A DNA stretch of 64,000 nucleotides from Pseudonocardia sp. HH130629-09 (GCF_001294645.1 NZ_CP011868.1:1922001-1986000), one strand, 5' to 3'; numbered from the stretch's first letter, positions 54,202 to 62,064 are shown. Numbers and translations: made by a program. Notes: generated by a model from the letters alone, not told the origin.

Positions 54202-54687
54202 ATGTCCGAGGCCGACGACCGCACCCGAGAGATGAGCCGTGAGACCGCCCGGCCGCGCCGCCGCAGCGGGGTGAACGCCGGCCGGCTCTGGGCCGGCGGC
54301 GTCGCGACGGCGGTGATCGCCGCGCTGATCGCCCTGGTCGGTCTGCTGATCCTGCAGGTCCTGCTACAGATCCCGTACCTGGCGCCGACCGTCACCGAGC
54401 CGCTCGACGGCTGGGCGGCGGCGCAGAGTCTCGCGATCTGGGCGGCGGTCGCCGCGCTGGCGGCCACCGGGCTCGCGCACCTCCTGCTGGTCGCGGTGCC
54501 GAGCCCGATGTCCTACTTCGGCTGGATCGCCGGGCTGCTCACCGCGCTGGCCGCGGTGTCGCCGCTGGTCCTGACCGAGCAGCCGTGGACGGTCCGGATC
54601 GCCACCGCGGTGATCCACCTCGTCATCGGCATGTCGATCATCAGCCTGGTGACGACGACGGTCGCCAGCGCCACCGACCGGGCCTGA
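54202..54687 (+). CDS. DUF6069-like four-helix membrane protein
   Basis: A 161-residue protein with an Arg-rich cytoplasmic start and four hydrophobic helices: LWAGGVATAVIAALIALVGL, WAAAQSLAIWAAVAALAATG, YFGWIAGLLTALAAVSPLVL and ATAVIHLVIGMSIISLVTTT. The R-L-W-A-G-G-x-A-T-A start and the A-V-I-H-L-x-I-G-x-x-I last helix fit DUF6069. Function unknown. GGGGGAGA precedes the ATG. Confidence 0.8.
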   Translation: MSEADDRTREMSRETARPRRRSGVNAGRLWAGGVATAVIAALIALVGLLILQVLLQIPYLAPTVTEPLDGWAAAQSLAIWAAVAALAATGLAHLLLVAVPSPMSYFGWIAGLLTALAAVSPLVLTEQPWTVRIATAVIHLVIGMSIISLVTTTVASATDRA

Positions 54688-54689
54688 AC

Positions 54690-56024
54690 TCAGGCATCGA
54701 CGTGGACCCGGGCGTCGCCGAGCCGCACCGGTAGCGTCCGGTACCCCCGAAGCACCCGGGTGCCGCGCAGCTCGGCGGGCCCGTCGGCACGCAGGTCGGG
54801 ATAGCGGTCGAACAGCGCCCGCAGCCCGACCTCGCCCTCCATCTTCGCCAGCGCCGCGCCCAGGCAGTAGTGGATGCCCTGGCTGAAGGCGACGTGACGG
54901 TCGGCGCCCTCGCGACCGACGTCGAAGCGGGCCGGGTCGGGGAACACGTCCGGGTCACGGTTCGCCCCGCCGAGGTGGGTGAGCACCAGCGAGCCCCGGC
55001 GCACGGGGAAGCCGCACAGCTCGGTGTCGCGCGCGGCGACCCGGCCGGTGCGCTGCACCGGGGAGTCGAACCGCAGTACCTCGTCGACGGCGTTCGGCCA
55101 CAGCGCCGGGTCGGCCTGCAGCCGGGCGAGCTGGTCGGGGTGGGTCAGCAGCAGCCGGGTACCGTTGCCGATGAGGTTGACCGTGGTCTCGAACCCGGCG
55201 GCGAGCAGCAGCATCGCCAGCGACAGCAGCTCGTCGTGGGTGAGCCGGCCCTCCTCCTCGTCGTAGGTGGCGACCAGGGAGGACAGGATCGAGTCGTTGG
55301 GCTCGCGGCGCAGCCGCTCGAAGTGCCCGGACATCCACTCGGTGAGCGCGTCGATGTCGCGCTCGGAGCGGCGGAACGTCGCGTAGTCCAGCCCCATGTC
55401 GAGGGAGTAGGCGCCGCCCTCGCCCCACTCGAGGAACCTCTCCCGCATCTCGACCGGGGCGCCGAGCATCTCGGTGATGACCGTCGCGGGCAGCAGCGAG
55501 GCGTAGCCGGAGATGACGTCGGTCCGCCGGTCGGTGCCGGCCTCCAGCTCGGCGAGCAGCTGCGCGGCGATCTCCTCGGTGCGCCCGCGCAGCGAGGAGA
55601 TCGCCTTGGCGCTGAACGAGCGGGTGACGAGCTTGCGGATCCGGTTGTGGTCGGGCGGGTCGATCGACAGCAGCGACGGCGGTTCGGCCGGCCCGAGCGG
55701 CCAGGTCCCGCCCGCCGCGAGCAGCGCGCGCAGCAGGCCCGGGGCGTTCTCCGGCATGCGCATGCCCACGCAGAAGTCGGGGCTGCGCAGCACCTCGGTG
55801 GTGATCTCGTGGTCGACCGTGGTCCAGGTCAGGGCCGAGCGCACCATCCGGCCCTGACCACGGATCTGCTCGTAGGCCGGGTACGGGTCCCGGACCACCT
55901 CCGGGCTGATGATCATGTGGGCGCCCAGGTCGCCCTTGCCCGCCTGGCGGGTCACCTCCTGGCGCATCGCCCCGTGCCGCAGCACCCACCGGATCCACCG
56001 TCGTGCGCCTCGCGATGCCGCCAT
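54690..56024 (-). CDS. Cytochrome P450
   Basis: A 444-residue haem monooxygenase. It has the I-helix LLLAAGFETTVNLIGNGTRL (A-G-F-E-T-T, with F for the usual H), the E-x-x-R in NAVDEVLRFDSPVQRTGRVA and the haem-binding loop VAFSQGIHYCLGAALAKMEG with the cysteine ligand. It is a soluble bacterial-type P450 with a slightly long N-terminus. Substrate unknown. A ferredoxin reductase-like gene lies 1 kb away and may feed it electrons; no ferredoxin is adjacent. Its promoter region carries a nested dyad. Confidence 0.95.
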   Translation of the reverse strand: MAASRGARRWIRWVLRHGAMRQEVTRQAGKGDLGAHMIISPEVVRDPYPAYEQIRGQGRMVRSALTWTTVDHEITTEVLRSPDFCVGMRMPENAPGLLRALLAAGGTWPLGPAEPPSLLSIDPPDHNRIRKLVTRSFSAKAISSLRGRTEEIAAQLLAELEAGTDRRTDVISGYASLLPATVITEMLGAPVEMRERFLEWGEGGAYSLDMGLDYATFRRSERDIDALTEWMSGHFERLRREPNDSILSSLVATYDEEEGRLTHDELLSLAMLLLAAGFETTVNLIGNGTRLLLTHPDQLARLQADPALWPNAVDEVLRFDSPVQRTGRVAARDTELCGFPVRRGSLVLTHLGGANRDPDVFPDPARFDVGREGADRHVAFSQGIHYCLGAALAKMEGEVGLRALFDRYPDLRADGPAELRGTRVLRGYRTLPVRLGDARVHVDA

Positions 56025-56063
56025 GCCGGCCTCCCCGCCTCGTCGTCGAGCTCGAATCCGAAG

Positions 56064-56090
56064 CTACCAGGGGTAAGTTACCGCGGGTAG
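56064..56090. promoter_or_regulatory. Nested 27-bp dyad between the P450 and metallophosphoesterase genes
   Basis: Outer arms CTACC (56064-56068) and GGTAG (56086-56090) and inner arms GGTAA (56072-56076) and TTACC (56078-56082) share one centre at 56077. It lies 40 bases before the P450 ATG and 57 bases before the divergent gene, so it could control both. Confidence 0.6.
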
Positions 56091-56147
56091 GCGCGTTTCG
56101 CCGCCCCGGCGGGGGGTTGCCCCGGGGGCACCGGGTACCAATGACGG

Positions 56148-57023
56148 GTGACCGCCGTCGGGGAGCCGCGCCTGCTCGCGGTCAGTGACCTGCATGTGCG
56201 GTACGCGGAGAACGGCGAGATCGCCGCGGGGCTGTGCCCGGCGCACCCGGGCGACTGGCTGATCGTCGCCGGTGACGTCGACGAACGGATCGAGAGCGTC
56301 GTCGCGACGCTCGCCGCGCTGCGCGACCGCTTCGCCCGGGTGCTGTGGACACCGGGCAACCACGAGCTCTGGACCCGCGCCAAGAACGTCCGGGCCGACT
56401 CGGTCGAGCGGCTCTCCGGTGTCGCCCGCTACGACGAGCTGGTCCGCCGCTGCCGGGAGATCGGGGTGCTGACCCCGGAGGACGCGTGGCCGGTGTGGGA
56501 CGGGCCGGGCGGGCCGGTCGTCGTGGCGTCGCTGTTCGTGCCCTACGACTACTCGTTCCTGCCCGCCGGCACCTCGACCCCGGAGGAGGGGCTGGCCGCG
56601 GCCCACGCCGCGGGTGTCGTCTGCACCGACGAGTACCTGCTCCACCCGGACCCGTACGCGACGCGGGCGGAGTGGTCCGCGGCCCGGGTGGCCGCGACCG
56701 CCGCCCGCCTCGACGCGCTCGACCCGGACCTGGCGACCGTCCTGGTGAACCACTGGCCGCTGGTCCGCGAGCCCTGCGAGGTCCTGTGGTACCCGGAGTT
56801 CGCGCTCTGGTGCGGGACGACGGCGACGGCGGACTGGCACCGCCGCTACCGGGCCCGGGCGGTCGTGCACGGTCACCTGCACATCCCGCGCACGGTCACC
56901 GTCGACGGCGTGCCGTTCGTCGAGGTGTCGCTGGGCTACCCGCGGGAGTGGCGACGCCATTCCGAACGGATCGGCGGGCACTTCCCGGACCGGTTGCCGC
57001 GCACGGTGTTGCCTGCATCATAG
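56148..57023 (+). CDS. Metallophosphoesterase
   Basis: A 291-residue calcineurin-like phosphoesterase: metal motif LLAVSDLHVRY (D-x-H), WLIVAGDVDER (G-D), WTPGNHELWTR (G-N-H-E), a histidine in LVNHWPL and the closing VVHGHLH (G-H-x-H). All five motifs are present, so it should be active; its substrate is unknown. GTG start just after TACCAAT, a plausible -10 giving a leaderless mRNA. The stop lies one base before the iron box of the next gene. Confidence 0.92.
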   Translation: MTAVGEPRLLAVSDLHVRYAENGEIAAGLCPAHPGDWLIVAGDVDERIESVVATLAALRDRFARVLWTPGNHELWTRAKNVRADSVERLSGVARYDELVRRCREIGVLTPEDAWPVWDGPGGPVVVASLFVPYDYSFLPAGTSTPEEGLAAAHAAGVVCTDEYLLHPDPYATRAEWSAARVAATAARLDALDPDLATVLVNHWPLVREPCEVLWYPEFALWCGTTATADWHRRYRARAVVHGHLHIPRTVTVDGVPFVEVSLGYPREWRRHSERIGGHFPDRLPRTVLPAS

Positions 57024-57042
57024 TTAGGCAAGGCTTGCCTTG
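57024..57042 (+). promoter_or_regulatory. IdeR/DmdR-type iron box
   Basis: TTAGGCAAGGCTTGCCTTG matches the 19-bp consensus TTAGGTTAGGCTAACCTAA at 13 positions and contains a perfect 7-1-7 dyad (AGGCAAG-G-CTTGCCT). It lies just upstream of TATAGC (57044-57049), a good -10, so an iron-loaded DtxR-family repressor bound here should block transcription of the flavoprotein gene. Confidence 0.8.
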
Positions 57043-57079
57043 CTATAGCCTCGAGGTCCGTCGACACCCGAGGAGAACG

Positions 57080-58423
57080 ATGACTGCGCTGCGCGTCGCC
57101 GTGATCGGTGCCGGTCCGGCCGCCGTCTACACCGCCGACACCCTGCTGAAGTCCGACGCCGACGTCACCGTGGACCTGTTCGAGAAGCTGCCCGCACCGT
57201 TCGGGCTGGTCCGCTACGGCGTCGCCCCGGACCACCCGCGGATCAAGCAGATCGTGCACGCCCTGCACCGCGTGCTGGACCGCCCCGGTGTGCGGCTGTT
57301 CGGCAACGTCCACGTCGGGACCGACATCACCCTGTCCGACCTGCGCGAGCACTACGACGCGGTCGTCGCGGCCACCGGCTGCGAGCGGGACCGGGACCTC
57401 GACGTGCCCGGGATCGACCTGCCGGGCAGCCACGGTGCCGCCAGCTTCGTGCAATGGTACGACGGCCACCCCGACGTGCCCCGGGACTGGACGCTCGACG
57501 CGTCGTCGGTCGCGGTGATCGGTGCCGGGAACGTGGCCCTGGACGTCGCCCGGATCCTGGCGAGCACCGCCGAGGACCTGGCGAGCACCGAGATCCCGGA
57601 CTCGGTCCACGCCGGGCTCTCGCGCAACCCGGCCACCGACGTGCACGTGTTCGCCCGTCGCGGGATCGCCCACGCCCGGTTCAGCCCGATGGAGCTGCGC
57701 GAGCTCGACCACGTCCCGGGCGTCGAGGTGATCGTCGACCCGGCCGACGTCGAGTTCGACGACGTCGCCGCCGCCGAGGTCCGCTCGGCCAAGCACGTCG
57801 AGATGGTGGTGCGGACCCTGCAGGGGTGGGCGCTGCGCGACCGGCGCGGCGATCCGCGCCGGGTGCACCTGCACTTCCTCTCGCGCCCCGAGCGGATCCT
57901 CGGCACCGACCGCGTCGAGGGCATCCGGATCGAGCGCACCGAGTACACCGGCCACGGCGACGTCCGCGACACCGGCCAGTTCACCGACTTCCCGGTCGGT
58001 GCGGTCTACCGGGCGATCGGCTACACCGGCTCGCACCTGGTCGATCTGCCGTTCGACCACGAGCACGGCGTGCTGCCGCACCGCAAGGGGCGGGTGCACG
58101 ACATCGACGGCCAGGAGCTGCCCGGCGTCTACGCCGTCGGCTGGATCAAGCGCGGCCCGGTCGGGCTGATCGGGCACACCAAGGGCTGCGCGTCGGAGAC
58201 CGTCGCGAGCCTGCTGGCCGACGCCCCGCAGCTGCCCCGGGCGCCCCGCCGCGATCCGGCGGAGGTCGAGGCGCTGCTGGAGCGCCGGGGCGTGGCCTAC
58301 ACGACCTGGAGCGGCTGGCTCGCGCTCGACAAGCACGAGCGCAGCCTCGGCGAGGCGCGCGGCCGCGAGCGGACGAAGGTCGTGCCGCGCGAGGACATGG
58401 TGGAGATCAGCAGGACGGGGTGA
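57080..58423 (+). CDS. fprA: Adrenodoxin-reductase-like ferredoxin-NADP+ reductase (FprA type)
   Basis: A 447-residue flavoprotein passing electrons between NADPH and ferredoxin. It has the FAD motif VAVIGAGPAAVYTADTLLKS, FEKLPAPFGLVRYGVAPDHP, the NADP motif VAVIGAGNVALDVARILAST and the FAD-closing VYAVGWIKRGPVGLIGHTKG, all as in mycobacterial FprA. Its short C-terminal helix W-x-x-L-D-x-H-E is typical. AGGAGAA precedes the ATG. The upstream iron box predicts induction when iron is scarce, which fits a role in Fe-S or siderophore-iron reduction or as electron donor to the nearby P450. Confidence 0.93.
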   Translation: MTALRVAVIGAGPAAVYTADTLLKSDADVTVDLFEKLPAPFGLVRYGVAPDHPRIKQIVHALHRVLDRPGVRLFGNVHVGTDITLSDLREHYDAVVAATGCERDRDLDVPGIDLPGSHGAASFVQWYDGHPDVPRDWTLDASSVAVIGAGNVALDVARILASTAEDLASTEIPDSVHAGLSRNPATDVHVFARRGIAHARFSPMELRELDHVPGVEVIVDPADVEFDDVAAAEVRSAKHVEMVVRTLQGWALRDRRGDPRRVHLHFLSRPERILGTDRVEGIRIERTEYTGHGDVRDTGQFTDFPVGAVYRAIGYTGSHLVDLPFDHEHGVLPHRKGRVHDIDGQELPGVYAVGWIKRGPVGLIGHTKGCASETVASLLADAPQLPRAPRRDPAEVEALLERRGVAYTTWSGWLALDKHERSLGEARGRERTKVVPREDMVEISRTG

Positions 58424-58450
58424 CCCTCCGGCCCACGACGCCGGATGCCG

Positions 58451-58486
58451 GGGTGGGTGGTCGCGGAACTCCGCGGCCGCCCACCC
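58451..58486. terminator. Hairpin between fprA and the DUF3099 gene
   Basis: A 16-bp stem with two G:T pairs: arms 58451-58466 and 58471-58486, 4-nt loop, between converging genes. Confidence 0.7.
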
Positions 58487-58488
58487 GA

Positions 58489-58788
58489 TCACTCCCGCGG
58501 GTCCCGCGGCGCGGGCAGTGCCCGCGGGGGCCGGCGGCCGACCGGTTCGCGCCGTCCGCGCTCCCGGGACGGCACGAGCAGCCACCACAGCACCCACACT
58601 CCCGGGCCGCTGGCCAGCAGGATCGCGGTGGCCAGCCACCCGTCGCGCCACAGGGCGCCGGCGACGAGCCAGCCCGCGATCCACACCGACATCGCGACGA
58701 GCCGGATCCGGATGCGACGACCGTGCTCGACCGCCAGCGGCTCGCTCAGGTCGGTGACGACCTGGACCCGTTCGCGACGGCGGCGCAT
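58489..58788 (-). CDS. DUF3099 family small membrane protein
   Basis: A 99-residue protein: RVQVVTDLSEPLAVEHGRRI followed by RIRLVAMSVWIAGWLVAGAL, with two membrane helices (the second WLATAILLASGPGVWVLWWL), then a basic tail. The V-T-D-x-x-x-x-x-x-x-x-R-x-x-x-Y/I start is the DUF3099 pattern. Function unknown. A TAGCGT -10 (58796-58801 on the minus strand) is 7 bases before the ATG, so the mRNA is probably leaderless. Confidence 0.85.
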   Translation of the reverse strand: MRRRRERVQVVTDLSEPLAVEHGRRIRIRLVAMSVWIAGWLVAGALWRDGWLATAILLASGPGVWVLWWLLVPSRERGRREPVGRRPPRALPAPRDPRE

Positions 58789-58808
58789 GCCGGCGACGCT
58801 ACGCGGGG

Positions 58809-59063
58809 TCAGCCGCGCGTGCGCTCCCCGAAGCGGCGGCGGAACTTCTCGACCTGGCCCGCGGCGTCGAGCACCCGCGCGTTGCCCGTCCAGAACGGGT
58901 GCGACGCCGAGGTCGTGTCCACCTTGATCAGGGGATAGGTGTTCCCGTCCGACCACTCGACGGTCTCGCGCGAGGTCTCGGTCGACCGGGTCAGGAACTC
59001 GTCGCCGGTGGACGTGTCGCGGTAGACGACCGGGCCGTACGGGGGGTGGATGCCGGGCTTCAC
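58809..59063 (-). CDS. rpmE2: Ribosomal protein L31 type B (zinc-free paralogue)
   Basis: An 84-residue L31: [57 protein letters not shown] and FRRRFG. The four zinc-binding cysteines of type A L31 are absent. In other bacteria the type B form replaces type A under zinc limitation and is repressed by Zur. AGGAGG lies 6 bases before the GTG start. A TACTAT -10 is visible upstream on the minus strand, and a candidate Zur-like site overlaps the promoter. Confidence 0.95.
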   Translation of the reverse strand: MKPGIHPPYGPVVYRDTSTGDEFLTRSTETSRETVEWSDGNTYPLIKVDTTSASHPFWTGNARVLDAAGQVEKFRRRFGERTRG

Positions 59064-59097
59064 GGTGTTCCTCCTGCGTCGCGGGTGTTACCGTCAT

Positions 59098-59118
59098 AGT
59101 AATTGACAATGGTTACTG
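59098..59118. promoter_or_regulatory. Candidate Zur-type site between rpmE2 and the Cys-rich gene
   Basis: AGTAA and TTACT arms flank TTGACAATGG, and TGACAATGGTTACTG (59104-59118) matches 9 of 15 positions of the Streptomyces-type Zur motif TGAAAATGATTTTCA. Context (a zinc-free L31 gene) raises the likelihood, but the match is partial. Confidence 0.4.
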
Positions 59119-59137
59119 TTTCCAAGAAGGGGTGCCG

Positions 59138-59542
59138 GTGGACGGGTTCACGGTGGTCCGGTGCGGGGCCTGTGCCCACGCGCCGTCGGGATTCGACGAG
59201 GACGCGCACGGCACCGTCGCAGCCCTGCCCGGCATCGACGAAGTGCTGGTGGAGGGCCTGCGCGCGGTGGTGCAGGACAGCGCCCACGGGGTGCTCGTGA
59301 CCACCGGGTGCCGGCTCGGGCCGGGCGTCTGTGCGGTCCGCCGGCCCGGGCTGATGCTGCTGGTGCAGGCCTGCGACGCGACCCGCACCCGTCCCGAGTC
59401 GCCGGTGGTCGCGGTCGGCTCGGTCCGCAGCACCGACGACGTCCGCGCGGTGACCCGCTGGCTCCAGGACGGCGCGCCCGACCCGCAGGCACTGCCCGCA
59501 CGGCTGCGTTGCGCGATCACCCCGGAGACGGCCCGGGGCTAA
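59138..59542 (+). CDS. Small Cys-containing protein, (2Fe-2S) ferredoxin/thioredoxin-like fold
   Basis: A 134-residue protein I can only place loosely. It has C-x-x-C near the start (VVRCGACAHAPSG), a cysteine pair in TTGCRLGPGVCAVRRPG and a further one in LLVQACDATRTR, then a helix RSTDDVRAVTRWLQDG. The C-x-x-C / C / C pattern resembles thioredoxin-like (2Fe-2S) ferredoxins or a zinc-binding protein. GTG at 59138 has GAAGGGG at proper distance; 59132 is an alternative. It is divergent from rpmE2 and may be in the same metal regulon. Confidence 0.55.
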   Translation: MDGFTVVRCGACAHAPSGFDEDAHGTVAALPGIDEVLVEGLRAVVQDSAHGVLVTTGCRLGPGVCAVRRPGLMLLVQACDATRTRPESPVVAVGSVRSTDDVRAVTRWLQDGAPDPQALPARLRCAITPETARG

Positions 59543-59578
59543 TGCCTGCCTCTCCGAGAGGCCGGGCCCGCCGCTCCG

Positions 59579-59588
59579 TCTTGCAAGA
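59579..59588. promoter_or_regulatory. Palindrome 1 in front of the XRE-cupin gene
   Basis: TCTTGCAAGA is a perfect 10-bp palindrome, three bases before a second one. Both contain TTGC/GCAA. Confidence 0.5.
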
Positions 59589-59591
59589 ACC

Positions 59592-59605
59592 TTGCCGATC
59601 GGCAA
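59592..59605. promoter_or_regulatory. Palindrome 2 in front of the XRE-cupin gene
   Basis: TTGCCGATCGGCAA is a perfect 14-bp palindrome; its last bases overlap CAATCT (59603-59608), a possible -10. Likely autoregulatory operator. Confidence 0.6.
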
Positions 59606-59628
59606 TCTGGCGGTGTGGACGACGCGGT

Positions 59629-60222
59629 GTGGACGACACCGGACGCGACGTGCTCGCCGGGGTGGTCCCGCGGCTGCGGGACCTGCGCCGTCGCCGCGGC
59701 GCCCCCCTCGACCAGCTCGCCGCCGAGACCTCCCTGACCGCAAGCACGCTGTCCCGGCTGGAGACCGGGAAGCTGCGGCCGACGCTGGAGCAGCTGCTGC
59801 CCCTGGCCCGGGCCCACGGGGTCCCGCTCGACGACCTGGTGCAGGCACCACCGACCGGCGACCCCCGCATGTACCTGCGCCCGGTGCGCCACCGCGGGCT
59901 GGTGTTCGTCCCGCTGACCCGGCGCGGTGGTGGGGTCCAGGCCTTCAAGGTGATCTACCCTCCGGCGGCGGAGTCCGCGACGACCGCCCTGCAGACCCAC
60001 GAGGGCTACGAGTGGTTCTACGTCCTCGACGGCCGGGTGCGGCTGGTCCTCGACGACACCGAGCACCTCCTCGACCCCGGCGAGGTCGTCGAGTTCGACA
60101 CCGGCGCATCGCACTGGATCGGCAGCGCCGACGACCGGCCCGCCGAGACGCTCGCGCTGTTCAGCCTGCAGAGCGAGCACGCACACCTCAGCCACGGCGC
60201 AGCGGGTCCGGGCCGCCACTGA
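59629..60222 (+). CDS. XRE-family regulator with C-terminal cupin domain
   Basis: A 197-residue regulator. The HTH is RLRDLRRRRGAPLDQLAAET followed by SLTASTLSRLETGKLRPTLE. The cupin domain has THEGYEWFYVLDGRVRLVLD with G-x-x-x-x-Y-V-L-x-G, LLDPGEVVEFDTGASHWIG and the final E-T-L-A-L-F strand. Proteins of this plan sense small molecules through the cupin. The GTG at 59629 gives the expected length. Two adjacent palindromes upstream suggest it represses itself. Confidence 0.92.
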   Translation: MDDTGRDVLAGVVPRLRDLRRRRGAPLDQLAAETSLTASTLSRLETGKLRPTLEQLLPLARAHGVPLDDLVQAPPTGDPRMYLRPVRHRGLVFVPLTRRGGGVQAFKVIYPPAAESATTALQTHEGYEWFYVLDGRVRLVLDDTEHLLDPGEVVEFDTGASHWIGSADDRPAETLALFSLQSEHAHLSHGAAGPGRH

Positions 60223-60280
60223 GCCCGGTCCGCCCACTTCCTCCCTCGCGTGGCTGGGCGTGGTCGGGCAGGGTCGGGGT

Positions 60281-61099
60281 GTGAGCACCCTGCGCCGGGA
60301 CCCGATGCCGTTGCGCGGCCGGACCGCGCTCGTGACCGGCGGTGGCCGTCGCGGCGGGATCGGGCACGCGACCGCCTGCCGGCTCGCCGCGTACGGCGCG
60401 GCCGTGGTCGTGCACCACTTCGCCCTGCACGACGCGGCGCAGCCGTGGGGCGCCGACGACGTCGACGACGCGCTGGCCGAGGTGCGGACGCACGCGACGG
60501 CGCCCGTCGCCGGGGTGCACGCCGATCTCGCCGACCCGTCCGCGCCGCAGCGGCTGCTCGACACCGCCCGTGAGCTCGCCGGGCCGGTGGACCTGCTCGT
60601 CGCCAACCAGGCGCTCTCGGGGTCCGACGGCCCGCTGGGGGAGCTGTCCGTGGAGCTGGACCGGCACTGGGCGGTCGACGCGCGTGCCTCGATCCTGCTG
60701 GTCCAGGCGTGGGCGAATGCGCACGACGACACCCGTCCCGGTGGCGTGGCCGTCCTGCTCACCTCGGGGCAGGCACGCGGGCCGATGCCCGGTGAGGTGG
60801 CCTACGCCGCGGCGAAGGCGGCCGTCGCGGGGATCACCCCGACCCTGGCCGACCAGCTCGCGGACCGGCGGCTGCGGGTCAACACGGTGAACCCGGGGCC
60901 GGTCGACACCGGCTACCTCGGCGCGGACGCGTTCCGCGAGATGGCCCCGATGTTCCCGTTCGGCCGGTTCGGTGAGCCGGACGACCCGGCCCGGCTGATC
61001 GCCTGGTTGTGCACCGACGAGGCGGCCTGGATCACCGGACAGGTGATCGACTCCGAAGGTGGGTTCGCGCGGCACCGGAACGGGTGGCGTCCCGGGTGA
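60281..61099 (+). CDS. SDR family oxidoreductase
   Basis: A 272-residue SDR: LVTGGGRRGGIGHATACRL, an unusual G-G-G-R-R-G-G-I-G nucleotide loop, VHADLADPS, DLLVANQALSG in place of N-N-A-G, the serine segment LLTSGQARGPMPGEV and YAAAK as active site, then NTVNPGPVDTGYLG. The closing FGRFGEPDDPARLIAWLCTD, ITGQVIDSEGGFAR is FabG-like. Substrate unknown. GTG at 60281 is preferred; ATG at 60305 is possible. Confidence 0.88.
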   Translation: MSTLRRDPMPLRGRTALVTGGGRRGGIGHATACRLAAYGAAVVVHHFALHDAAQPWGADDVDDALAEVRTHATAPVAGVHADLADPSAPQRLLDTARELAGPVDLLVANQALSGSDGPLGELSVELDRHWAVDARASILLVQAWANAHDDTRPGGVAVLLTSGQARGPMPGEVAYAAAKAAVAGITPTLADQLADRRLRVNTVNPGPVDTGYLGADAFREMAPMFPFGRFGEPDDPARLIAWLCTDEAAWITGQVIDSEGGFARHRNGWRPG

Positions 61100-61101
61100 G
61101 G

Positions 61102-61177
61102 TGGAGCGGACGACGGGATTCGAACCCGCGACCCTCACCTTGGCAAGGTGATGCGCTACCAGCTGCGCTACGTCCGC
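61102..61177 (-). tRNA. tRNA-Gly (GCC), copy 1
   Basis: On the minus strand a 73-nt cloverleaf: acceptor GCGGACG/CGTCCGC, anticodon stem CACCT...AGGTG with loop holding GCC, T-arm GCGGG-TTCGAAT-CCCGT. Discriminator T, followed by encoded CCA (61104-61102). Same body as copies 2 and 3. Confidence 0.97.
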
Positions 61178-61290
61178 ATGCGCACCGTCCCCGGTGCGTG
61201 CCCGACGACGATAGCCCACCGGATCCCGGTCTCCGCGCCGCACCCCGACGATGATCATTACTGCGCCCGGGGTGCGGGTACACCGCCGTC

Positions 61291-62037
61291 ATGAGCGGAC
61301 GGTTGGACGGGACGACGGTGATCGTGACGGGAGCGTCGAGCGGCATCGGTGAGGCGACCGCACGGGCGCTGTCGGCCGAGGGTGCGACGGTGGCGCTGCT
61401 GGCCCGGCGCCGGGAGCGGCTCGAGGAGCTGGCGGACTCGCTGCCGGGGTCGTCGGTGCACCCGGTGGACGTCGCCGACGACGACGCGTTGCACGCCGCC
61501 GTGGCGGCCGTGGTCGAGCAGCACGGCGGGCTGGACGTGCTGGTCAACAACGCCGGCGTCGGGGCCTGGGGCCCGGCGGCCGAGGCCGACGTCGCGGACT
61601 GGCGCAGGATGATCGACGTCAACCTCATGGGTGTGCTGTCGGCGACGCACGCGGCCCTGCCGCACCTGGCGACGGCAGCCGGTGGCCCGCGCGGCGTCGC
61701 CGACGTGGTGACGATCAGCTCGGCGGCCGGACGGCGGGTCCCCTCCCCGCACAGCAACGTCTACGCGGCCACCAAGCACGGGGTCGGCGCGTTCTGCGAG
61801 GCGCTGCGCCAGGAGTACGCCGAACGCCACGTGCGCGTCGGCCTCGTGGAGCCCGGCCTCGTCGCCTCGGAGATGACGACCTCGGGTGCGCAGTACGCGC
61901 CGGACGTGACCTCGACGGGCGAGAGCGGGGTGCTGCAGCCGGCCGACATCGCCGACGCCGTCGTCTACATCGTGACCCGCCCGCGGCACGTGGCGGTCAA
62001 CGAGGTGCTCGTGCGGCCGGTGGAACAGGTGCGGTGA
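61291..62037 (+). CDS. SDR family NAD(P)-dependent oxidoreductase
   Basis: A 248-residue classical [49 protein letters not shown], serine in VTISSAAGRRVPSP, and YAATKHGVGAFCEALRQEYA as active site. V-x-L-V-E-P-G-L-V-x-S-E-M follows. It belongs to the YdfG/serine-dehydrogenase-like clan; substrate unknown. ATG at 61291. It ends 28 bases before a hairpin shared with the tRNA cluster. Confidence 0.93.
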   Translation: MSGRLDGTTVIVTGASSGIGEATARALSAEGATVALLARRRERLEELADSLPGSSVHPVDVADDDALHAAVAAVVEQHGGLDVLVNNAGVGAWGPAAEADVADWRRMIDVNLMGVLSATHAALPHLATAAGGPRGVADVVTISSAAGRRVPSPHSNVYAATKHGVGAFCEALRQEYAERHVRVGLVEPGLVASEMTTSGAQYAPDVTSTGESGVLQPADIADAVVYIVTRPRHVAVNEVLVRPVEQVR

Positions 62038-62064
62038 TCTCGGCGCGGAGCCCGGAAACGGAGA

